DNA from: Gentiana macrophylla
Lineage: Eukaryota; Streptophyta; Magnoliopsida; Gentianales; Gentianaceae
Assembly: GCA_026214975.1 (NCBI GenBank)
Contig: JAOBSW010000777.1
Coordinates: 1-64,000, forward strand
Reading direction: 5' to 3'
Length of the DNA: 64,000 nucleotides
Shown here: positions 11,387-20,880 of the stretch, piece after piece
Layout of the letters: each line of letters starts with the position of its first letter
How positions within the stretch are numbered: position 1 is the first letter of the stretch
Position numbers and translations under genes: made by a program
The notes under the pieces: generated by a model
The model's input: the letters and a program-made list of their open reading frames with translations, nothing else
Told to the model about the DNA's origin: nothing
Database searches by the model: none

Positions 11387-13156
11387 TGCTGGCTATACAG
11401 AAACCCGAATCCGGATCCGATCCATAATTGGATCGTCAGATCTGATTTACAGCACCGATCGAGACGCTCGATCATGCACAACGGAAGCTACAAATTATAT
11501 TCGCCTACGATTTTACCACGATATGATTCGCATAAATAATTAACAACTACAAGAAGGTTAGTAGATTTACCCAAACTGGAGAGAAATAGGCAATCGACCA
11601 AAGGGAGAAGCCGTGATCTTCCGGATTGTATCTCCTAGCGACGACTGGTGGACGTCGATCTTCGCCGTAAAACCTCCTCGAATATGCACAAGAAAAACCC
11701 TAGGTTTTTCTTCTTCTAATGACTAAGGCAAGAAACTAATTTTTCTTTCTTTTATTTGTACTGTGGCGCCAATTGTGATTGTTAATTGTGCTAGGAGGAA
11801 CTCTCATTATATAGAAAAATAACTAGCCAAGAGAGTTATCATTTTCACATCACAATTACCTATTCCCATAAGGAAAAGATATTTGCCAAAAGATAAGAGA
11901 TAATTCCCAAAAAATCAATCTCTTATTTTTTCATTAATTATCCAACAAATAGATAATTAATTAATTACACATGTGACATAATCTAGGAAAATTTCTTCTC
12001 CTAATTTATCTACATGTGAGGCGCCACTTTCATCATTTTTTAATAGAAAACGTCTTTTCTATTTTACATATTATTTACCAAATAAATAATATTCGCATAT
12101 TCATTAAATAGACCAACTATTTAATTTATTCTCGAGGTTCCATAAAACGAGAAAACACTCGCATGTTAGAGCCAACCCGGGACCATGGACCTATAATCGT
12201 GAGGGCTACAATAAATTGAATAAAATATTCATCGAACAGAATATTTCTACTCAACTTATTAATTCCGGAATTACGCCACCATAAATCTGAAATTGAACTC
12301 TATCGATTATAGATATAACTTATTCTCAAAATGTCGAGTTGAGTCGATAAGTGTCCATTGATATAATCATTACATGTAAACTAATCCTCCATAGACTATC
12401 CGTAATGAAGTATGATTATTTCCGTAAATCTTCTTCAATACATCTTATCCTTATTTACCATTAACCCACTAGTGATCAATTAGTTCATAACTAATACGAA
12501 CTCATCCGATCGATCAGTTTCTAGGATTAACAAATAAGGGGATTGTCTTTCTACTTCCCGCAGGAAGGAATGTATTCCATATCTGTGAGATACACACTTC
12601 TCACCCACTCCAGAATAGTGCCAACGTGAAAGTGATTCGGACCACACCTCTTAGCGATCATTAACGAACACATCAAACCCTATCCTAAAACAAGAGGAGT
12701 CTGCAATCACTTCAGGATTAAGGTTAATCCATATATGATCATCTTGTGATTTAATAAGATTTCTCAATCACGGAATTATATAAGAAACGCAGATTAAATC
12801 GGTCCAGTCCTATATGACTACATCATATATAAATGCCCCACTTAGACGACCAATGTCGACGGTCCGGATAAGACGGTCACACCATAAAGTGTTCTGGGCG
12901 CATTAATGGTGGTTAAATCAATAGACCCCATACTTTGATTAACTTCACCATGCACTAACATTTCAAGTGTATCACCATAAACTTAATCCTCACGTGTGAC
13001 ACACACTAAGTTATATGGCTACATATGATATGACTTGGGGTTTTCAGCAGTGTATTAAATATAAGCACGAAGCAAATAATAAGATGAGAAAAAATCTGTC
13101 ATTTATTAATTATAAAAACAATTACATAAATTGTCTTTCGGGCGCTACTTCCAACA
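11387..13156 (-). mobile_element. Solo LTR, Copia-type (1770 bp), inside the TRIM
   Basis: It begins TGCTGGCTATACAG and ends CTACTTCCAACA, with target duplication GAAAC at 11382-11386 and 13157-13161. There is no second LTR, PBS or PPT, so it is a solo LTR. It shares long blocks with 61153-62977 (for example GTCCATTGATATAATCATTA followed by ATCCTCCATAGA, and GGGACCATGGAC), which there is joined to a Copia PPT. A minus-strand TATA-like CTATATAATGAG lies near 11810, supporting minus orientation. No coding sequence. Confidence 0.8.
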
Positions 13157-13194
13157 GAAACAACCACAAGTTCCCAATGTGGGATACTTTAACA

Positions 13195-13986
13195 ATTCCT
13201 TCCAGTGACAAAGGGCATGCCCAAGTATTTACCCGTGCCTACCCCCACGGGAATCTGAAGAAAGTCCGAAATATATTCCCTATCCTCCTGCCGAATTGCC
13301 CTGCTGAAGTATAAACTAGACTTATGAAAGTTTATGGCTTGACCACAGAGCATCCCATAGTGATTGAAAAGGTCCAGCAATGTCTCCGATGCCACATCCA
13401 AGTACTCGAAAAATAACATGCTGTCATTGGCAAAAAGTAAGTGTGAAACCTGAACTTGTGCCTGCCTGCCAAATGATATATCCCAAAGCAATCCACCTCG
13501 CACAGCCTAATCCAACAAAGCTGTCAACCCCTCAGCACAAATGATAAATAGGAACGGGGAAAGAGGATCTCCCTGCCGAATCCCCCAAGTTGGGACAATC
13601 CGAGGTCCAGGCCTATCATTGACAAGGGCCCGGTAAGTAACAGACGAAACACATCTTCGCAACAAATCGACAAAAGCCCCTGGAAAACGCATTTGGTGCA
13701 TAACTTCCCAAAGATAATTCCATTCTACCCGATCGAATGCCTTGGCCATGTCAAGTTTGATAGCTGCATGATTATGACAACCAGATACCCCCACCTTCAT
13801 GGAATGAAATGCCTCAAAAGCAACGATGTCATTGTCTGTGATCAATCGGCCTGAAATAAAAGCACTCTGGTTGCCCGAGATAACATCATTAATAACCTGT
13901 TTAAGCCTATTGACAATGACACGCGAGATCAATTTGTACGTTGAATTATACAGTGCAATAGGCCGCAACTCAGTGCAATAGGCCGT
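13195..13986 (-). pseudogene. LINE ORF2 reverse-transcriptase domain (truncated)
   Basis: On the minus strand the sequence opens at RPIALYNSTYKLISRVIVNR, followed by NQSAFISGRLITDN, KLDMAKAFDRVEW (first catalytic Asp), GIRQGDPLSPFLF and then, after an in-frame stop near 13505, HLLFANDSMLFF. That last motif should be (F/Y)ADD; here it reads FAND, so a catalytic Asp is lost. The RT continues in frame across the TRIM insertion (TGRN then KRHVSFF), which confirms the insertion point. The extreme 5' end carries a repeated CAGTGCAATAGGCCG (about 13950 and 13971), a small duplication at the truncation junction. Confidence 0.85.
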
Positions 13987-14004
13987 AATTTTAACCATTT
14001 GGTT

Positions 14005-15130
14005 ATTAACATTACTTTTAATAATCAATGAGAAAAAAATTATGGGCCGTCAAATTTTGAAAGAGAAAACTAATGGTGACACATTGATAAGTAAGATAAA
14101 ACAAATAATGGTATGCTGTAAATGTGAGAAGAAAAAATAAAACGGGTGATCTTTTGGGCATAATGATAAGTCGAAAAAAAAGCAGTAATAATATGCGACG
14201 CGGCGAATGGAATATAAATGCAGCGATAATTTTAGTTTACAAAGAAAGATCAAATGGCTTTCAAAATAGAGAGATTTGTACCCTTTGGTGATTTCCATCA
14301 GCTAATTCTGATTATTAAAAAAAAAATGTCAACTACCGTCATTAATTAACTAAATAAATCTGTCAATTTCAAAAATTTGATTTTCAATATAATATATTGA
14401 ATAATAAAGATTATTTCACGCTGGACACCCAGGTGTTCATATTTGTGTATAATCAATAAAACTTTATTAACCGGGAGAAATTTATGTGTCTTTATTATAA
14501 TGTTCCTAAAAAAAAAAGAAAAATTTATTGCATTGAATGATTCATATTACTGACTAGTCACATTAAATATTCAAGCCATCGACAAGTCTTAATCCTTTTA
14601 TTTAAAAAAAAATTAAAAAAAAGTTGAGCCCCATCTTCCGGCCTGTGAAGTGAAGTTTCATGAAAGATGTAAATCGATGGTTATATATAAAGAATGAACA
14701 ATGATTTATTGGTCGAGTGTGATAGATATAATAATAATGCCACTTTTTAGCGTGATTTATTGGTCCATTTGGGTGTTTTCACACAGATAAGAAAGTTGGT
14801 TAAATTGGTTATGTGTCATTAATTTTGATAGAAAAGTCTAAAATGTCCTTTGACTGTTATTAATACAAAGTAGTGATAAGTGGATGGATAGATAATAAAT
14901 GAGGGTAAAAGGAGAAAAATGTAATAAATGCTTCTTTGGTTAATTAAATGGACTTATATTATGAGACAAAACAAAAAAACTAAATAGACTTACATTTTGG
15001 GACGGAGGTAGTATTCTACCATCATAAAAACTTGTTAACTCAAAAGATAGGTGGACCGGTGTAGACAATTTATTGAGATAAAATTTCACATATATATTAC
15101 TACTTGTTAGTAGAAAAATACTGGGTTGGG
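14005..15130. other. AT-rich intergenic DNA with a Stowaway-like end
   Basis: No gene is supported; short open frames here are low-complexity. TTTTGGGACGGAGGTAG at 14995-15011 followed by TA matches the terminal inverted repeat of Stowaway-type (Tc1/mariner) MITEs. I could not find the matching left end, so it is either truncated or has a decayed partner within about 300 bp upstream. Confidence 0.45.
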
Positions 15131-15152
15131 TGGATTTAGCACTCCCAACTCT

Positions 15153-15278
15153 TAAGCTTGATCCGTCATTGTTTATGTCTTATGCAAGATGCTGGCTCTA
15201 CACAACGTCGATCCATAAGCTTGATCCGTCATTGTTTATGCCTTATGCAAGATGTCGACTTACACAACGTCGATCCGG
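15153..15278. repeat. Tandem duplication, 63 bp x 2
   Basis: TAAGCTTGATCCGTCATTGT starts at 15153 and again at 15216; both copies run through CTTATGCAAGATG and ACACAACGTCGATCC. Differences are few, so the duplication is fairly recent. An open frame spans both copies without domain similarity that I recognise. Bases 15279-15595 behind it hold nothing I recognise. Confidence 0.8.
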
Positions 15279-15604
15279 AGGAACGAACTCACACACATCA
15301 GTCAAAGACAAGATCAGCCTAAAAGCACCCCACTCTTTAACCACTTCGGGCTTCCTTTTATCGACAATAGGTAAAGTCTCGTCTCTAATATATCCAAGAC
15401 AATTTCGGATACAAATCGTTTAACATCGTCAATCTAAGTCTATACATAAAGCGGAGGCAAAAACATGCCATAAATAATGTTTGGTACCACAAAACTCAAA
15501 AACCAAACAGTGTTTTACTGTCGTTTAAACCATTCTTTTCCCAAATGGGAAAAAGGGGGAGGGGGGTTGTTATGCCTTTTTGTTATAATTTGTAAACCTT
15601 TTGT

Positions 15605-15794
15605 CAATGGCGGATGCAGAAAGTTTTTTCAGTGGGGTCACCAGACCGTAAAACTATAGTTTTTATTCAAAAATTTGTTACATACATTTTTACCAACAAA
15701 ACAACACCAAAACTACATCGTTTAAATACTAAAAAGATTCTCCAGATCTCAATGGGGTCACGTGACCTGCCTTGATACACATGCATCCGCCCCT
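15605..15794. mobile_element. hAT-like MITE, 190 bp
   Basis: It starts CAATGGCGGATGCA and ends TGCATCCGCCCCT, so the ends are inverted around GGCGGATGCA. ACCTTTTGT flanks both sides (15596-15604 and 15795-15803), a duplication close to the 8 bp typical of hAT elements. The interior contains GGGGTCAC on both sides. No coding capacity. Confidence 0.7.
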
Positions 15795-16259
15795 ACCTTT
15801 TGTTATAATTCAATAATAAATAGTCTTTGTTAATAATTTGATGTTAGCTAAATGCGTGCAATATTGCCAATACCGACAACTTAGATGTGGATGTGGGTTA
15901 AACTGTGGAGAGGCTTACTGGACGCACCCTTCATCTTAATGAAGGGTGTAAATCATATGTTATTTACCATCTCTTTTTTGAATTTGAAATTCTGCTTTGA
16001 AGCCAACCTTCACTATCTTGATTTTGTTTAGGGCACATCCAACGCTGAAAATACCACGCATTTCAAAATGAGAATTTGTTTGAGCCACATAACGTATTTT
16101 CCGAAGACAATTGGAATTCCTAGCCACAACGTAGACATTGGTAGACTTGAAGATCAGAATTCGGAGAACTAGACCAATATTGATTTATTTTTGCTTTTGT
16201 ATTTGTTTCATCACATATTGTATCTATAGGTGGTTTTTTTTTCGAGACATACCTATGAC

Positions 16260-16517
16260 CAGGGGCGGCTCCAATAAGGGTGGGTATGGGGTCACCCGAC
16301 CCCCTAAAATATTAAAAAAAAAAGTTATAGGTATATTTTACACTATTTAAAAAATTTATACACTAATCTCTACTAACTGATCCTCTAATATTTTGAAATA
16401 TTAACCCTTGACCCATATCATTCTTAGATTTTTAAAATTAATGTTTATAAACTTCAGAATACGATGTGTCATTTCTCGATTCCGACCATCATGTCGCACT
16501 CCCGAAGCTCGCCCCTG
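16260..16517. mobile_element. hAT-like MITE, 258 bp
   Basis: It starts CAGGGGCGGCTCC and ends GAAGCTCGCCCCTG, sharing CAGGGGCG as inverted termini. The flanks CCTATGAC (16252-16259) and TCTATGAC (16518-16525) form an 8-bp target duplication with one mismatch, as expected for hAT. It shares the ATGGGGTCACCCGACC-type core with the MITE at 15605, so both belong to related families. Bases 15804-16251 between them hold no recognised gene. Confidence 0.75.
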
Positions 16518-16744
16518 TCTATGACTTGGATTTTCCCTCTCTGGGTTTCCACTCATAACTTTTAAGGAGACAAAGCTATATCTCGTCTACGTCTTTTAAT
16601 ATAAGAGAAGGGTCAAGATAAGACATTGTAAAAACATTTCCACATCTTATTAAAATATGTTACATGAGTACTGCAGAATCGTGGCACCATCTGATTATGA
16701 GACATAGTAAACTTTGCTGTGCAAAACAAAAGATTCCGTAAAAA

Positions 16745-17056
16745 ATATTCTTGAAGGGCCGTTTGATCCTTGGAAGATAAATATATGTACGTGGCTAATT
16801 TCTTTTTTTAGGAAGAAAAAACCCATAGAGATTCACCAAAGGGTCCCTTCTGAACTGTTTTATATTTATAATTAGTAATAATACAGATTCTTCTGACTTT
16901 AATGTTTAATTTGTCCCAAATTTTCAAACCAAATAAAAAAATGTCAACTCTTTACTACTTATAAATAGCAGAAAACAACCATATCAATTCACTCACTACT
17001 CCATTTTAGAAAGAAAAGAAAAAAATCTTTATCATTTACTTACTATATAAAGAAAA
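16745..17056 (+). promoter_or_regulatory. NRT2 copy 1 promoter and 5' UTR
   Basis: A TATA box (TATAAATAG) lies at 16960-16968, about 90 bp before the start codon. The block from about 16745 to the ATG is conserved, in inverted orientation, upstream of copy 2 (51311-51640): shared words are GCCGTTTGATCCTTGGAAG and CCCATAGAGATTCACCAAAG. Conservation outside the coding region suggests that the duplicated unit included the proximal promoter. Specific nitrate-response elements were not assigned. Confidence 0.65.
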
Positions 17057-18891
17057 ATGGCAGATATTGAAGGTGAGCCAGGAAGCTCCATGCATGGAGT
17101 TACAGGCAGAGAACAATCATTCGCATTCTCCGTCGCATCCCCTGTCGTAACCGACGAATCAACCGCCAAATTCGATTTACCCGTTGATTCAGAACACAAA
17201 GCCACAACTTTCAAGCTTTTCTCTTTAGCCAACCCTCATATGAGAACCTTCCATTTATCTTGGCTATCCTTTTTCACTTGTTTCGTCTCGACTTTCGCGA
17301 GTCGCCCCTTTAGTCCCCATCATCCGGGACAACCTTAATCTAACCAAACACGACATTGGCAACGCCGGTGTCGCCTCGGTTTCTGGAAGCATCCTGTCTA
17401 GGCTCTGTATGGGTGCAGTCTGTGACATGCTAGGTCCTAGATACGGATGCGCGTTTCTAATCATGTTATGTGCCCCGACCGTGTTTTGTATGCCGTTCGT
17501 ATCGTCTGCTGCCGGATACATCACGGTTCGGTTCATGATCGGATTCTCACTCGCTACATTTGTGTCATGCCAGTATTGGATGAGTACTATGTTTAATAGC
17601 AAGATTATTGGGACAGTGAATGGTACAGCAGCTGGTTGGGGTAATATGGGAGGCGGGGCGACGCAACTTTTAATGCCGTTATTGTATGATTTGATCTTAA
17701 AATGTGGATCAACTCCTTTTACTGCTTGGAGGATAGCCTTTTTTATACCTGGATGGTGCCATATAATCATGGGTATATTAGTCCTAACCCTTGGCCAAGA
17801 CTTGCCTGATGGAAACATGGGTACCCTAAAAAAGAAGGGTGATATTGCACCTGACAAATTCCTAAAGGTTAGTTAGTTATAATTAATTAATTACTCTCTT
17901 GCCCTTTCTAATTAATACGGAATCCGGTTAACTAATTATGTTTATTGTCGTAATAAACTCTACAGGTGTTAAAGAATGCTGTAACAAACTACAGGACATG
18001 GATTTTGGCCTTGCTTTATGGCTATTCAATGGGAGTAGAACTAACTACTGATAATATTATCGCGGAGTACTTTTACGACAGGTAAATATATATTGCAATC
18101 ATTTCCTCTCGATTAATTCAAGCCAAAAAGATCGAACTTTCATAAATTTAAATTATTTGTTATCGTTCTGCATTAAATTTGATATCCCGACTTGATAAAC
18201 AAGTCACGGTTTGAATCAAGAGATTTTGAATACAGAATGAAACATTTCTTAAAAGATAGCGTTTTTTTTTCGTGATTTTAACAGGTTTGATATCAAGCTT
18301 AGAACAGCCGGCACAATTGCAGCAGCATTCGGTATGGCGAACATCGTGGCCCGCCCGTTTGGAGGATTCGCATCGGACGTGGCAGCAGCAAAGTTTGGAA
18401 TGAGAGGAAGACTATGGTTATTATTCACAATACAAGTACTTGGAGGACTTTTCTGTCTTTTATTAGGCAAAGCAAATACACTTCTTATAGCAATCATAAT
18501 GATGATCCTCTTTTCTGTCAATGCACAAGCTGCTTGTGGTGCGACTTTCGGAATCTTACCATTCATTTCAAGAAGATCATTAGGTATCATATCCGGATTG
18601 ACCGGTGCGGGAGGCAATTTCGGGTCGGGTTTGACCCAATTGGTGTTTTTCACTAGCCCGAAAATGACAACTTCAACAGGGTTGTATAATATGGGGATTA
18701 TGATTATCTGTTGCACACTTCCTGTTACATTATTGCATTTTCCACAATGGGGAAGCATGTTTTTTCCGCCATCCCGTGATCATGTTAAAGGAAGTGAAGA
18801 ACATTATTATGGATCGAATGGAACGAAGATGAGAAGAAGAAAGGAATGCATATTAACAGTCTTAAATTTGCTTGAGAATAGCAAATCGTAA
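17057..18891 (+). CDS. High-affinity nitrate transporter NRT2, copy 1 (frame disrupted)
   Basis: Exons are 17057-17867, 17966-18081 and 18285 to about 18891; introns (98 and 203 bp) have GT-AG ends and keep the frame. The product is a major-facilitator nitrate/H+ symporter of the plasma membrane. Evidence: the N-terminus [20 protein letters not shown] and [19 protein letters not shown], the nitrate-porter signature [31 protein letters not shown] in exon 2, and [16 protein letters not shown] in exon 3 are typical of plant NRT2. Full length would be about 520-530 residues with 12 membrane segments. Oddities: an extra base near 17297 (CGCGAG where copy 2 has GCAG) shifts the frame after residue 80; a missing G near 18815 shifts the C-terminal tail, and homology to copy 2 continues to about 18945. 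It is either a pseudogene or carries sequence errors. Confidence 0.9.
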
Positions 18892-20880
18892 CGTGGAAAA
18901 CGGGTCGCTCCATCTTCTACACACATGAAATTCATCGCCTCAAGTTTAAAGAAAGGCGTGCAATGCACGGTTGAGATACGTGATAAATATACATACATAT
19001 ATATATACACACATACGGTTGAATAAAAGTTGAGGTAGGTTATCAAAGAGAAAATCGTGGATGTATTGGATTTTATGTGTAAGAGTGCTCTTTATGTGAA
19101 GTTCAATGCTTAGGTCAAGGTTGCTTCATTTTTTGTGTGATATATGGGTGTTTATAAAGTTCCAATTAGTTATATATAATTTGTTTAGACTTATTTGGGG
19201 TTGAAATCATTGAACAAAATTGAAATAATTCAATGTATAAGTTGAAATCAATTTGGGTGCTATCAAATCATGATGTTCTGAGATTATTTCTAGTATGAAT
19301 TGAGTCAATATATTGCTTTATGATATCTTATTGTTGTTCCCCAGATTATCATGATCATCCAACTATAAAAAAGGTTTCCATGATTTGAATAATATTATAT
19401 GACACTAAAAGGTTTGTGTTCCGATCCCGATCCCGGATCTCGAATATCGAATCATTATCCGGAAATTAAAGTCTTGAAAAATAAACACCTCACATTAAAT
19501 ATATATCATTAAACAACACAGCAAAAACATCAAGAAAACGAAAAGACTCGAAAAGCAATTGGTTCATTGAACTAGAGGCCACCGGCGGACCGGTGTTAGA
19601 AAACTCCCGTCATCAAATCAAATAAACTGCATCCTTCCATAGGTAAGGGATGCATGTAAGCCTATATTTACTAGAACGAGTCGTCATTTTATGAAATCGA
19701 ATCTTCACGGTCTAATTCAAAAACAAAATTATCACTATACCCTTTCGGATTTTGGTGTTCTCTGTTGCTGAAATAAGATTGTTGATCGTGATTTCTTAAT
19801 TAATACTAATCTAAACGCATCAAAGCACGTCAACCATTTTCTTTTAGTTTTTAATTTTCATTAATCCATCATCATCGAAACTCAACTGCAAAAATTCAAA
19901 GAAATTTATTTTATTAATTATATGAGTTTTAGCCGTACCTTGCATCGATACTAGACTGTTAGATATTTTTTCACAAGTAATATTTTAATTGTCGTTTGTA
20001 TACGTGTTGTCATACGAATTAATGTTATCGCAACGAAACGGGGATCGACCTTCAACGAAACGGACAATGCAAACTTGTGGGGGCTCGGGGGTGATGCCCC
20101 CGAAAGCTAAACAGATACATGCATCAGTTCAGTAAGGGATTCATGCATTTTCGGATTCATGTTTTTGAATTGATGCACCTCTACATGCCTACATGAATCT
20201 GTGAACGGTGATGACCCTTACCCTTTCGTGTAGGAGTGCCTCATTTCGTTTGTGAGGGTACTTTAAGCCTATAAAGGCACATACATGCAAACGAATTCAT
20301 TCAGAAGTCAGAGCATCATCAGAACAAATTTATGAGTGTCCTCGGGTTTGATTCAAATAAATCACTGTTTGAATCAAACACCTCAATTGTATAATGAGAG
20401 AGATTTTTCGTTTGATCCATAAGTGACATTTGCGTGCATGGGACAAAACATCTCTTTAAAGACAACATTTTGTGTGCCTTGAAGTTTCATCTTAATCTGT
20501 CAATATTCTAAGTATCAATTTTTTCCAACATAGACTACGTGTGCGGACCAGAAAAATTTCTTGCTGCGGCACCTGAGCAAATTCGAAAATCCAATGGAGA
20601 TATTAATAGTGTTTTGATACATTCTTTTTGCAACAAAATACATCGTTTTAATATATTTCTTTTTCTGGATCTCAGTGGAGGCACCGGCCTTTCCCCTTAC
20701 CACTCGACGTCAGTCCGTCCCGGGCGTGTTCGATGAATATTGGTTAAGTGTACACAACATTCATTAACAAACAGCTAAAAGAAATGTATAATCAGTGCAT
20801 TTTTGCATGTTCTGATTTGACTTTCGGATCATTCTGCATTGTGAATGTTCTCTATATATGACTTTCTAATGAAGGAGAAT
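18892..20880. other. Intergenic, no gene recognised
   Basis: The first 55 bp are the homologous tail of NRT2. At 18956-18971 GCGTGCAATGCACGG is a perfect short hairpin like those at Helitron ends but without a following CTRR. About 19008-19015 is an AT/AC microsatellite. A GC-rich hairpin GGGGGCTCGGGGGTGATGCC lies near 20088. From 19400 to 20880 I see AT-rich sequence with no domain, LTR pair or target duplication that I could confirm. Confidence 0.5.

Larger units (their letters stand above)
11047..13194 (+). mobile_element. TRIM retrotransposon with fold-back right end
   Basis: The element starts TGTTAAAGTGTCCCACATTG, ends with the inverse (CAATGTGGGATACTTTAACA), and is flanked by ATTCC (11042-11046 and 13195-13199). 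LTR1 is 11047-11179 (133 bp). A PBS TGGTATCGAGCC follows directly at 11180, resembling the tRNA-Met type with one base missing. The internal region is only 80 bp and ends in a G-rich PPT (GAGGGGGCG, 11251-11259). A second LTR begins at 11260, but after 79 bp it turns into its own reverse complement (11341-11386, continued at 13162-13194 behind a nested solo LTR). This size, PBS and PPT are typical of TRIMs; the fold-back end is not. Confidence 0.85.
9213..14004 (-). mobile_element. 5'-truncated L1-type LINE with 18-bp target duplication
   Basis: The 18-base sequence AATTTTAACCATTTGGTT occurs at both ends (9213-9230 and 13987-14004). On the minus strand the element starts inside the reverse-transcriptase domain at 13986, continues through a zinc-knuckle-like domain and RNase H, and ends in a short A tail (plus-strand T run at 9231-9238). 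This is the layout of plant L1 elements with a C-terminal RNase H. It is 5' truncated and interrupted by a TRIM at 11047-13194; without that insert the LINE is about 2.6 kb. Frames are broken at several places (for example around 9572-9630 and 13505), so it is inactive. Confidence 0.85.

Noticed and set aside
16138..16350. Small gene upstream of NRT2 copy 1
   Set aside because: The frame runs into the hAT MITE at 16260 and has no recognisable domain.
17264..17857. Antisense gene over NRT2 exon 1
   Set aside because: A long reverse frame exists in both NRT2 copies, but its composition mirrors the transporter codons and it has no domain.
18956..18975. Helitron 3' end behind NRT2 copy 1
   Set aside because: The hairpin GCGTGCAATGCACGG is good, but no CTRR follows within 20 bases on either strand.
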